Under the pieces are notes generated by a model. The model saw nothing but the letters and a program-made list of their open reading frames with translations, did no database searches and had not been told where the DNA came from. Of a DNA stretch of 64,000 bases, positions 1 through 9,048 are shown piece by piece. Source of the stretch: MGBC163016 sp964518575 (GTDB lineage Bacteria; Actinomycetota; Coriobacteriia; Coriobacteriales; Eggerthellaceae); NCBI GenBank assembly GCA_964518575.1, contig CAZFGW010000007.1, positions 10,470 through 74,469 on the forward strand, given 5' to 3'. Each line of letters starts with the position of its first letter. Position 1 is the stretch's first letter. The position numbers were made by a program, and so were the translations under genes.

Positions 1-2282
1 GCACGACGCTTCTGAGAGTCCCGAGCCTCAGAATAGAGCCGATCCTTTGCTGCGTCCATATAGATCGAGGACAACGTATTGGTGATGAACTCATAGATCG
101 AGCGGAACACAAGATGGAACTTGTAATTTTCATACGCCTCGGTCACGTCATCAAGCAGCTCGAGCGTTGCCACATAAGCCCACTGATCAAGCGGCTCAAG
201 TTCATCCCATGAAGTTACGCTGTCACGCTCATCATCGAAATCGTCAAGGCTGCCCAACAAAAACCGGAACGTGTTACGGATTCTCCGGTATGCATCTGAG
301 GTACCTGCAAGGATGTCATCAGAGATGCGCACGTCTTGGGAGTAATCGACGCTGCTGACCCAAAGTCTGAGCACATCGGCACCGAACGCATCGATGACCT
401 CCGCCGGATCGATACCATTGCCAAGCGACTTCGACATCTTGCGTCCCTCAGCATCCACCGTGAATCCGCAGTGCATGACAGAGCGGTACGGCGCCACGCC
501 ATAGGCACCGATCGAGGTAAGCAGCGATGACTGGAACCACCCGCGGTGCTGGTCGGATCCCTCAAGATACATATCGGCAGGAAAGGCAAGTCCCTCTGAT
601 GCGCGGTGCTTGAGCACGGAGGTGTGCGAAACGCCCGATTCCCACCACACATCCAGAATGTCCTTTTCGGGCACGAGTGTCTCACACCCGCATACCTCGC
701 AGGCGATGCCATGCGGGAGATAATCCTTCGGATCATGGGTGAACCAGGCGTCCGATCCATCGCGCTTGAAAAGCTCGATCACCGCATCGAACGTCTCGGC
801 ATTCGCAACGGTATTCCCACACTTCTCGCATTTGAAAACAGGGATCGGAACACCCCACGACCGCTGGCGTGAAATACACCAGTCGGGTCGATCGGTGACC
901 ATCGCTCCAATGCGGCGCGATGCCCACTCAGGAATCCACTTCACCTCATTATTGATCGCAAGGCATGCCTCTTCGCGCAGCGCATTCTTATCCATCGAAA
1001 CGAACCATTGGTCGGTCGCACGGAAGATAACAGGCTCATGGCAGCGCCAGCAATGGGGATAGGAGTGCTCGATCTCAAGGCTTGCGACGAGCGTACCCTG
1101 CTCGCGCAACCACTCGATGATCTTCGGGTTTGCATCCATCACAGAAAGACCTGCGAAGCCACCCGCTTCTTCGGTAAGCACGCCGTTGTCATCAACGGGC
1201 ATGAGCAGCGGGATGTCGAATTCGAGCCCGACCAGATAGTCATCTTGACCATGTCCCGGAGCGGTATGCACAGCACCGGTTCCCGTATCGAGCGTAACGT
1301 GGTCGCCGTAGATGATCGTACCCTTGAGGTCACGCCGGATAGGAGCGGTATAGGTGAGACCGAAAAGCTCCTTGCCCGTCAGCTTGACAACCTCCCCCGC
1401 CTCATCGCGCACAAGCTCGTACTCATCCCACCCAGCGATCTCGGCTACTTCTTCAACCTTTGCCTCGGCGAAGATCATATTGCGCCCGGCAGCCTTGACC
1501 ATGACATAGTCGGCATCGGGTGCCACCGATACCGCTGTGTTCGCTGGCAAGGTCCACGGTGTCGTCGTCCAGATGAGGATGTCCGCCTGACCCGTCACGC
1601 CTGCAGCTTCGAAGACCCCGGGGATCGTATCAAGGACAAAACGGACGTAGATGGAGGGCGAAACCTCATCGGCGTATTCGATCTCCGCTTCCGCAAGCGC
1701 GGTATGGCAATGCATGCACCAGTGGATCGGCTTGCGTCCCCGATAGATCGAACCCTTCAAATACATATCCTTGAAGAGCTCAACATTGCCCGCCTCGTAA
1801 TCAGGCGTGTAGGTAAGATAGGGATGCGCCCAATCCGCATTCACGCCGAGGCGCTTGAACCCTTCGCGCTGGATATCGACATATTTCGTTGCCCAGTCGC
1901 GGCAGAGCTCACGCAGACGCGGTAGTGACGTGCGTGCCATCTCGTCAGGGCCGAGTGTTTTTTCGACCATGTGCTCAATAGGCTGGCCATGGCAATCCCA
2001 TCCCGGGATATAAGGGGTGTAAAAACCCCGCTGCGCATGGCTTTTATTGACGAAATCCTTGAGGATCTTATTGAAAGCATGACCGATATGGATCGGACCG
2101 TTCGCATAGGGCGGTCCATCGTGCAGGATGAAGGGCTTGCCGTCCTTGTTCTTCTCCAGCACTTTCGCATAGATATCGATCTCATCCCACCACGCCAGGC
2201 GCTTGGGCTCGTTCGCCGCAAGATTGCCCCGCATGGGAAAATCGGTTTTGGGAAGGATCATCGTATCTTTGAAATTACTCAC
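1..2282 (-). CDS. ileS: Isoleucyl-tRNA synthetase, 3' end beyond window
   Basis: Class Ia aminoacyl-tRNA synthetase that charges tRNA-Ile in the cytoplasm and edits misactivated valine. About 760 N-terminal residues of the usual ~930 are visible; the frame is still open at base 1. The HIGH motif (HIGH, about residues 65-68) and the KMSKS loop (about residues 614-618) are intact, as are the family N-terminal block PKTDFPMRGNL and the editing-domain motif WTTTPWTLPANTA. I choose the GTG at 2282: it gives the normal MSNFKDT start and has an AAGGA ribosome site 8 nt upstream; an in-frame ATG at 2261 would cut off conserved residues. It is divergent from the degV gene. No T-box leader is visible in the 208 bp upstream, unlike many actinobacterial ileS genes. 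Confidence 0.97.
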   Translation of the reverse strand, partial: MSNFKDTMILPKTDFPMRGNLAANEPKRLAWWDEIDIYAKVLEKNKDGKPFILHDGPPYANGPIHIGHAFNKILKDFVNKSHAQRGFYTPYIPGWDCHGQPIEHMVEKTLGPDEMARTSLPRLRELCRDWATKYVDIQREGFKRLGVNADWAHPYLTYTPDYEAGNVELFKDMYLKGSIYRGRKPIHWCMHCHTALAEAEIEYADEVSPSIYVRFVLDTIPGVFEAAGVTGQADILIWTTTPWTLPANTAVSVAPDADYVMVKAAGRNMIFAEAKVEEVAEIAGWDEYELVRDEAGEVVKLTGKELFGLTYTAPIRRDLKGTIIYGDHVTLDTGTGAVHTAPGHGQDDYLVGLEFDIPLLMPVDDNGVLTEEAGGFAGLSVMDANPKIIEWLREQGTLVASLEIEHSYPHCWRCHEPVIFRATDQWFVSMDKNALREEACLAINNEVKWIPEWASRRIGAMVTDRPDWCISRQRSWGVPIPVFKCEKCGNTVANAETFDAVIELFKRDGSDAWFTHDPKDYLPHGIACEVCGCETLVPEKDILDVWWESGVSHTSVLKHRASEGLAFPADMYLEGSDQHRGWFQSSLLTSIGAYGVAPYRSVMHCGFTVDAEGRKMSKSLGNGIDPAEVIDAFGADVLRLWVSSVDYSQDVRISDDILAGTSDAYRRIRNTFRFLLGSLDDFDDERDSVTSWDELEPLDQWAYVATLELLDDVTEAYENYKFHLVFRSIYEFITNTLSSIYMDAAKDRLYSEARDSQKRR

Positions 2283-2490
2283 TGCTCATTTCCTTCGTTT
2301 CATGCTCGATCTTGACTGAAATGCCATTGACAGTATAGAAGATTACACCGATGAGATACCCCGTCTGTTCAAGAGAATGGCATAATAGTGCGTATAGAAA
2401 ACACGAATTGCATCCGCATCCCTCACGTCGACGGTCGGATGCCGCCCGCACCAGCTTTGCGAAGCACTTCGACGAACCGAAAGGCATGCC

Positions 2491-3363
2491 ATGGGATTCA
2501 AGATCGTGACCGACTCAAGCTGCAACCTTCCCGAATATATGATCGATGAGTTCGATCTGACCATCTTCCCCTTGACCTTCATGATCGATGGTGTCAGCCA
2601 TCAGAGCTATCTCAAAGGACAGGTGACCGACCTCAAACAGTTCTATACCATGATGCGCGAAGGCAAGGTGATCACGACCTCGCTCCCCAATCTCGGTGAA
2701 GCCGAAACGGCGCTGCGCGAAATCCTCTCGGGCGACGATGATGTGCTCTACATCGGCTTTTCAAGCGGACTTTCGGGCACGTACGTCGCGATCGATCTGC
2801 TCTTACGCTCATTGCAAGAGGAGTTTCCCGAGCGCACGATGTATGCCGTTGACACTCTTGCAGCTTCCGGGGGCGAAGGCTTACTCATCTGGCATGCCGC
2901 CCAAAAGAAGCGCGCCGGTGCATCGATTGATGAAGTGTATCGGTGGGTCGAGGACAACAAATTGCACATGGCGCATTGGTTCACGGTTGAAGATCTCATG
3001 TTCTTGTTCCGCGGTGGGCGCGTCTCTCGTACGAGTGCATGGGCGGGAACGCTTCTGAATATCAAGCCGGTCATGCATATGGATGACGAAGGACATCTCA
3101 TTCCGCTGGAGAAAGTCCGCGGACGCAAGAAATCGCTCAATGCGCTTGTCGATCATATGGCTCAAACGGCAAACGAGCCGATCAGCGACCAGATGGTGTT
3201 CATCACCCACGGTGATTGCATCGAAGATGCGAACTATCTTGCCAATCAGGTGCGCGAGCGCTTCGGCGTCACGAATATCATGATCAACTACGTCGATCCT
3301 GTCATCGGAGCACACTCCGGTCCAGGAACGATGGCGCTGTTCTTCCTCGCAAGCGAACGATAG
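2491..3363 (+). CDS. DegV family fatty-acid-binding protein
   Basis: Cytoplasmic DegV protein; family members bind a fatty acid and some act as FakB partners that present exogenous fatty acids to a FakA kinase. The 290-residue length is normal. Visible family signatures are KIVTDSSCNLP at the N-terminus, TSLPN near residue 60, and YIGFSSGLSGTY near residue 90 (the lipid-head-binding segment). The ATG has an AAAGG site a few bases upstream. It stands alone, divergent from ileS and convergent with the glycosyltransferase gene. No fakA is seen here, so a FakB role is only a possibility. Confidence 0.93.
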   Translation: MGFKIVTDSSCNLPEYMIDEFDLTIFPLTFMIDGVSHQSYLKGQVTDLKQFYTMMREGKVITTSLPNLGEAETALREILSGDDDVLYIGFSSGLSGTYVAIDLLLRSLQEEFPERTMYAVDTLAASGGEGLLIWHAAQKKRAGASIDEVYRWVEDNKLHMAHWFTVEDLMFLFRGGRVSRTSAWAGTLLNIKPVMHMDDEGHLIPLEKVRGRKKSLNALVDHMAQTANEPISDQMVFITHGDCIEDANYLANQVRERFGVTNIMINYVDPVIGAHSGPGTMALFFLASER

Positions 3364-3390
3364 ACAAAACGATACGTCGCGCGATCAAAA

Positions 3391-4410
3391 TCAGTTGAAC
3401 TTGAAGACCTTCTGAGCGAGGTGATAGCCACCAAGTCCCGCCTTGCGCCCGATCTCGGTCGGCATATTTGTGCTCAGGTTCAAGATATTGGTGCGCACAC
3501 GCCTGAAGAGCGCCGGGTCTTTCACTTTGAGATATTCCCAGATCTCCGCCAGCTTCTCATCATCTTCATCGGTGTTGCGCATGCGCAAAAATACCGTTGC
3601 GATACACATCATCATGGAAAGGTAGCTCTCCATATACTTGCGCAGCCGTCGCGGTTCGACCTTCATGACGTCAACGTCATCGATCATGATCTTCGTCACG
3701 CGCAGGTGCTGGTCGATGCGCTTCATCATGGTTGTTTCATTCACCGATTGGTCCTCACGCCCGATGAAGTACCGGTACATGTTCACATCCATGTAGTACA
3801 TGGTTTTCACATGAGGAAGGGGCACGTACACAAAGATGTTGTCGACATAGAAGCAATGCTCGGGAAGGGTGAGGTTGATATCGCGCAAGAGCTCCGTGCG
3901 ATAGATGACCGAATGCATGAGCAGGTACTTCGAATGGCTCAGCGTTCCGATCTCGTCCCAGCCAAACTCCTGTTTCTCAGGAAAGATACCCGTATAGCGC
4001 ATGGGAACGCTCTTGCCCTCATAAACCTTCTCATACACATAGTTGGCAATAACCATATCAGTCGGCTGAGGACGATCAAGTTGCGCGCGCAGATATGCCA
4101 TGACTTCGAGCATTGCGCCGTGATCAAGCCAGTCATCGGAATCAACCACCTTGAAATACAGACCCGTTGCATGCTCAAGTCCTGTATTCACCGCTGAGCC
4201 ATGACCGCCGTTTTCCTTGTGAATAGCGCGGACAATATCGGGAAATGCCGACTGCCACTTATCAGCACGCTTAGCTGTATCGTCTTTCGTCGACCCGTCA
4301 TCAACGATGATGATCTCGATATCGCTTCCGCAAGCAATAAGCGATGCGATACAGGCATCCATATATTCAGCGGAATTGAAACAAGGGACGGCGAACGTGA
4401 TCGTTTTCAT
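3391..4410 (-). CDS. Family 2 glycosyltransferase
   Basis: Predicted inverting GT-A fold glycosyltransferase of 339 residues, probably cytoplasmic or peripheral to the membrane. The N-terminus has the GT2 pattern TFAVPCFNSAEYM, then IIVDDGSTKDDT (nucleotide-sugar binding) and VVDSDDWLDHG, which holds the metal-binding Asp cluster. There is no obvious membrane span in the C-terminal half. The start has GAGGAA 8 nt upstream. It lies 39 bp downstream of glf on the same strand, which suggests that it uses UDP-galactofuranose or acts in the same surface-glycan pathway; the acceptor cannot be read from the sequence. Confidence 0.88.
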   Translation of the reverse strand: MKTITFAVPCFNSAEYMDACIASLIACGSDIEIIIVDDGSTKDDTAKRADKWQSAFPDIVRAIHKENGGHGSAVNTGLEHATGLYFKVVDSDDWLDHGAMLEVMAYLRAQLDRPQPTDMVIANYVYEKVYEGKSVPMRYTGIFPEKQEFGWDEIGTLSHSKYLLMHSVIYRTELLRDINLTLPEHCFYVDNIFVYVPLPHVKTMYYMDVNMYRYFIGREDQSVNETTMMKRIDQHLRVTKIMIDDVDVMKVEPRRLRKYMESYLSMMMCIATVFLRMRNTDEDDEKLAEIWEYLKVKDPALFRRVRTNILNLSTNMPTEIGRKAGLGGYHLAQKVFKFN

Positions 4411-4449
4411 AGACGTGCTTCCTCAAGTGAATCGAATGTATCAATTAGA

Positions 4450-5664
4450 TCAATCTAGCAACTCATGTGCCAGTTCGAGTGCGAGGCTCACGATCTTATC
4501 CATATTGTAATAACGGTATTCCGCAAGCCTGCCGATGAGATGGAAGTTCGGCAGTCCCTCAGTAAGCGCCCGATAGCGCTCGTAGTGCGCATTATTCTCT
4601 TCATTGATGATGGCGTAATAGGGAATCTGCGTATCGGGATCGGTATAGGCTTTCGAATACTCCTTCATGATCGTCGTGTTCGGCGCCTTCTGCTTCGTCA
4701 TATGTTTGAACTCGGTGATCCGGGTGTAGTCCTCCGTCACCGTGTAGTTCACCGTTCCACACGGAAGCTTGTATTCCTCATCATACGTTTCATAGACAAA
4801 ATCGAGGCTGCGGTAGGGAAGACGCCCGAAGCGAGCAACGAAGAGCTCATCAAGCGGACCGGTATAGACGATGATCCCCTCGTAGGGCTTGTCTTTGATC
4901 GTGATAGCCGTAAGGCGCGCATCTTCGGAATCATCCTCGAACTCGAGTCCGAACACGCTCGTGGCATCGGTGTTGAGGCAAATGTCGATATTATCATTGC
5001 CAAGGATCTGCTCGAACAAATCGGTGTAGCCGTTCACAGGCATACCCTGATACAAATCCTGGAAGTATCTATCATCCCGGGAGATGAACACGGGCACGCG
5101 CGCCGTAACCGACGGGTCCACCTCTTCGGGCGTTTGTCCCCATTGCTTCTGGGTGTAGTAAAGAAACACGTTCTTATAGACGAAATCCGCAATCTCAGAA
5201 AGCTCAGGGTCGTCCTGCTGACGCAGCTCGTTGATAGTCACCTTGCGCTCATCGCCAAAGGTATCGATAAGCTTCTGGATGAGCTTTTGTGCGCGCTCTT
5301 CGCCAAACGCGATCTCCATGCTCGTTTTGTTGAACGGCACGGGCATGTAGGTACCGTACCAATCGGCAAGCACGCGATGCTGGTATGAGAGGAAACCGGC
5401 GAAGGAGCGAAGGTAGTTGAACGCCTTTTGATCGTTGGTGTGGAAGATATGCGGACCATAGCGGTGTACAAGGATGCCCGCCTCATCGTATTCGTCATAC
5501 ATGTTGCCGCCGATGTGGTCGCGTTTCTCGAGGATCAGTACACGCTTGTTGCCACAGGTTGCGAGCCGCTCAGCCACGACCGCGCCGGCGAAACCGCTTC
5601 CGACGATGACCGCATCGTATGCATCAATGTCGATGTCTTTGTACGCTTTGTAGTTGAGAGCCAT
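4450..5664 (-). CDS. glf: UDP-galactopyranose mutase
   Basis: FAD enzyme that converts UDP-galactopyranose to UDP-galactofuranose, the donor for galactofuranose in cell-surface glycans. The 404 residues fit the bacterial enzyme. The N-terminal dinucleotide motif AVIVGSGFAGAVVAERLA (about residues 18-35) is followed by LILEKRDHIGGN and RYGPHIFHT, the UGM signature around the flavin and substrate histidine; the C-terminal GRLAEYRYYNMD segment is also typical. An AAGGA site lies 7 nt before the ATG. It is followed by a GT2 gene, so the pair looks like a minimal Galf module. No other glycan-biosynthesis genes are adjacent. Confidence 0.96.
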   Translation of the reverse strand: MALNYKAYKDIDIDAYDAVIVGSGFAGAVVAERLATCGNKRVLILEKRDHIGGNMYDEYDEAGILVHRYGPHIFHTNDQKAFNYLRSFAGFLSYQHRVLADWYGTYMPVPFNKTSMEIAFGEERAQKLIQKLIDTFGDERKVTINELRQQDDPELSEIADFVYKNVFLYYTQKQWGQTPEEVDPSVTARVPVFISRDDRYFQDLYQGMPVNGYTDLFEQILGNDNIDICLNTDATSVFGLEFEDDSEDARLTAITIKDKPYEGIIVYTGPLDELFVARFGRLPYRSLDFVYETYDEEYKLPCGTVNYTVTEDYTRITEFKHMTKQKAPNTTIMKEYSKAYTDPDTQIPYYAIINEENNAHYERYRALTEGLPNFHLIGRLAEYRYYNMDKIVSLALELAHELLD

Positions 5665-5727
5665 GTTCGATTCCTTTCAGATTGAGCATACCCATTTCGT
5701 TGTTTCAACCCGTTTTGCGCGCGGAGT

Positions 5728-6498
<771 letters not shown>

Positions 6499-6526
6499 AG
6501 CGAATACTCTTTCTCAAAGCAGCGGC

Positions 6527-7945
6527 TCAATTATTCTTGATGATCGGCTGCGAGGTCAGCGCGTCGGTAGCGTATGAGGTGATCCCTGCCGAGTCAGTGC
6601 CGCGCGGATGATCGTCATCGTTCTCCGCGGGATGCTTTTTCTTCTTCAGCGGGATGTTGCCTGCAAGCTTCGCTTCAAGACGCCCGATGATCTTTGCAAG
6701 CGGCAGCGTGATGATGAGATAGAAGCACGCAGCCACGATATAGGGCGTGATGGAGCCGGTCGAAGCCACGATAGTCTTCGCGTACATAACCACTTCCATG
6801 ACGCCCACAGCGGCAAGCATCGACGTGTCTTTGTAGAGCAGGATGAACTCGCTTGTCATCGTCGGGATGACGCGGCGGATGGTTTGCGGAATGATGACGA
6901 ACACCATCGTCTGAAATCCATTCATACCAAGCGAGCGCGCTGCTTCCGTCTGTCCTTTCGGAATGGACTGGATGCCCGCGCGGAAGATCTCGCAGAGATA
7001 TGCTGCCGAGTTCATGGACAGAACAACGACACCCAAGGGAAACGGCGGAATCTGGATACCCGCGAGCGGAAGTCCGAAAAATGCAATGTAGATCTGCAGG
7101 AAGAGCGGTGTGCCGCGGACGACATTCACATACAGCGATGCAATGCCGCGCAAAATCCTGAAGCGCGCCATACGCATGAGTGAGAGGCAAAAACCGATCG
7201 GGATGGCGATAGGAAATGCCACCGCAACGATGGCAACTGCCATGAGGAAACCCTGGAATACCACGGGGAAACTGGTAACGATGAGCGCGGGATTGAAGAA
7301 CAGGCGCAAGAACTTGTTGGAGTTCCACGCCTTGACCCATTCCTGTTGCTCGAGGATATCAGCGAGCTGATCGGTCAGGGACACGCCCTCGACATAGATC
7401 GGCGTAATGTCCTCGATCGGCATGATGGTGCCATCCTCAAGCGTATAGGACGCCTGAATGTTCATCTCTCCACCGCTTACGGGAAACACCACCTGGTATA
7501 TCTCGATCCTGATATAGGTGCCGGGGGCTACGGGATTGTCGAACGTGGCGATGAGCGTTTGACCATCTGCGACGACGGACGCTTTGATGTTAGCGCGATC
7601 CATGAGTTTTTCCCCGCTGAGCGCCGTGAGACGCGTATCGTCGGTGGAGAAGGTGGTACCGCTAGGGAGGGTAAGAGAAAGACCCGCGATTGCCTCATCG
7701 GCATCCGCCTGCCCCTCCCACGTGAGCCGCGTTTCGGTGCCGCCGTAGACTTCAGAACCAGTGGAGCCGTTCGGACGTGCGGTGCATTTCGCCGTATCGA
7801 GGGCGAATGCAGGCAAGGGCAGCAATGACAGCAGAACAAGAAGAATCAAAGCTACCCTGTAGAGTTTGTGCATACGATGCAGCTTTGAGCCTTCTTGGCA
7901 GGATGGCGAGCGCATTACCTGTGGTGCGAGCATCGAAAGATCCAT
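6527..7945 (-). CDS. Amino-acid ABC transporter permease with exported N-terminal domain
   Basis: Membrane subunit of the importer. The C-terminal ~250 residues are a standard HisM/GlnP permease with five or so membrane spans and the EAA loop for ATPase contact (EAARSLGMNGFQ). Ahead of it sits something unusual: a signal-peptide-like segment (starting MHKLYRVALILL, ending PAFA) and then about 160 residues of Ser/Thr-rich, beta-looking sequence that would lie outside the membrane. Usual permeases of this family are 220-270 residues; this one is 472. The start is unsettled: the ATG at 7945 has a GGGGA 7 nt upstream, whereas the ATG at 7873 would give a cleaner signal peptide but lacks a well-spaced ribosome site. 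Confidence 0.9.
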   Translation of the reverse strand: MDLSMLAPQVMRSPSCQEGSKLHRMHKLYRVALILLVLLSLLPLPAFALDTAKCTARPNGSTGSEVYGGTETRLTWEGQADADEAIAGLSLTLPSGTTFSTDDTRLTALSGEKLMDRANIKASVVADGQTLIATFDNPVAPGTYIRIEIYQVVFPVSGGEMNIQASYTLEDGTIMPIEDITPIYVEGVSLTDQLADILEQQEWVKAWNSNKFLRLFFNPALIVTSFPVVFQGFLMAVAIVAVAFPIAIPIGFCLSLMRMARFRILRGIASLYVNVVRGTPLFLQIYIAFFGLPLAGIQIPPFPLGVVVLSMNSAAYLCEIFRAGIQSIPKGQTEAARSLGMNGFQTMVFVIIPQTIRRVIPTMTSEFILLYKDTSMLAAVGVMEVVMYAKTIVASTGSITPYIVAACFYLIITLPLAKIIGRLEAKLAGNIPLKKKKHPAENDDDHPRGTDSAGITSYATDALTSQPIIKNN

Positions 7946-7984
7946 TGCAAAGTCCCCGTATCGAATCTACCTCTAATAATCAAG

Positions 7985-8016
7985 ATACCCTTCCCGCGGT
8001 GGGGCGGGAAGGGTTT
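7985..8016 (-). terminator. Intercistronic hairpin between receptor and permease genes
   Basis: A perfect 10-bp inverted repeat (ACCCTTCCCG / CGGGAAGGGT) with an 8-nt loop lies between the lipoprotein receptor gene and the permease gene. No T-run follows on the minus strand, so it looks more like an RNA-stabilising or partial-termination hairpin than a full terminator. Such elements commonly let the receptor be made in excess over the membrane subunits. Confidence 0.6.
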
Positions 8017-8038
8017 ACAAGACGAATCTAGCGTGAGC

Positions 8039-8869
8039 TTAGAACCATTTATTGGTGAGCTCTTGAATCGTACCGTTCTCCTCGAGCTTCGCAAGCGCCT
8101 CGTTGAGCTTCTTGGTGAGCTCCGGATTGTCCTTGGAAACAACCGCAGCATATTCCTCGCCGGTTGCAACTTCAAGAACCACACGCGCGTCGCTGTAAGC
8201 ATCCTTGAGCATCTTGTTCACCACAGCAAGGTTCGTACAGACAGCAGTGGCATTGCCGGACTGCATTGCAGCGAAGCAGTCGGTGCTGTTGCCATACCCC
8301 TGAATGGTTGCATTCGGGAAGTTCTCCTGAGCGTAATCCATACCCGTGGTGCCTGTCTGGACAGCGATGATGACACCGGATTGGTTCAACTGCTCCGCAG
8401 CATTCTCCTCAGTGATCGGAGAGTTGTCCATGACGGCAACTGCCTGGTCATCGATGTAGAACGACGTGGTGAAATCGATTTCCTTGGCGCGCTCAGGATC
8501 AACGGAGAATCCTGAAACGCCGACATCACCCTGACCGCCTGCAGCAATTGCCGGGATGATGGTGTCGAACTGAAGCGGAACGATGTTGAGTTCAAGACCC
8601 ATTTCCTTAGCGATTGCCTTGAACAGGTCAACCTCGAAACCAACGACTTCATCGTTTTCCAGATTCTCAAACGGCGGATAATCCGGCGAAGAGACGATGG
8701 TCAGCTGACCGGGGTTGAGCAGAACGAGCTCTTCGGTGACCTCAGCCTTCGAAGAAGCGGAGGCAGAAGACGCCGATGAGGCGCTCTGGCTGCTTGAGCA
8801 TCCGAACAGACCGAGGGCAGCAACGAGCGCTGCGCATCCGAGGATGACTCCGAGTTTTTTCATTCCCAT
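8039..8869 (-). CDS. Amino-acid ABC transporter substrate-binding lipoprotein
   Basis: Family 3 extracellular solute-binding protein (FliY/GlnH type), 276 residues, anchored outside the membrane. The N-terminus has a lipoprotein signal with the lipobox LFGC, then a Ser/Ala-rich linker, then the binding fold with the family start IVSSPDYPPFENL and VGFEVDLFKAIAKEMG. I choose the ATG at 8869 because it has AAAGG 7 nt upstream and gives a clean signal; an upstream in-frame start would add 14 residues before it. It is first in the transporter operon, with its own promoter at 8917-8945. Confidence 0.95.
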   Translation of the reverse strand: MGMKKLGVILGCAALVAALGLFGCSSSQSASSASSASASSKAEVTEELVLLNPGQLTIVSSPDYPPFENLENDEVVGFEVDLFKAIAKEMGLELNIVPLQFDTIIPAIAAGGQGDVGVSGFSVDPERAKEIDFTTSFYIDDQAVAVMDNSPITEENAAEQLNQSGVIIAVQTGTTGMDYAQENFPNATIQGYGNSTDCFAAMQSGNATAVCTNLAVVNKMLKDAYSDARVVLEVATGEEYAAVVSKDNPELTKKLNEALAKLEENGTIQELTNKWF

Positions 8870-8916
8870 GGAATAACCTTTCTCGATTCTTCTAGTCTTG
8901 GTATTGACCACAGACC

Positions 8917-8945
8917 ATTATCCTTTGTGCAGCCTACGTTGACAA
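8917..8945 (-). promoter_or_regulatory. Promoter of the amino-acid ABC transporter operon
   Basis: On the minus strand a TTGTCA -35 box (8945-8940) and a GATAAT -10 box (8922-8917) are separated by exactly 17 bp, close to the sigma-70 consensus and about 50 bp upstream of the receptor ATG. An inverted repeat lies immediately upstream. Confidence 0.6.
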
Positions 8946-8947
8946 AT

Positions 8948-8993
8948 ATACTTCGAGTTACGGATGACATAATGCAATAACTGGTCGAAGTAT
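8948..8993. promoter_or_regulatory. Inverted repeat upstream of transporter promoter
   Basis: ATACTTCGA (8948-8956) and TCGAAGTAT (8985-8993) form a perfect 9-bp inverted repeat with 28 bp between; a further AGTTA/TAACT pair lies inside it. It abuts the -35 box of the transporter promoter and follows the stop of the acyl-CoA synthetase gene, so it may be an operator or a 3' hairpin of the upstream gene. There is no T-run. Confidence 0.35.
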
Positions 8994-9048
8994 GCCCCTG
9001 CGACACGCATACAGCTCTCCCGCGGCAAACAAGCGGGCATGCTATACG

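Noticed and set aside
2283..2490. A T-box leader ahead of ileS, as in many actinobacteria
   Set aside because: The intergenic region shows no stem I apical loop or UGGN core on the minus strand; only scattered promoter-like hexamers.
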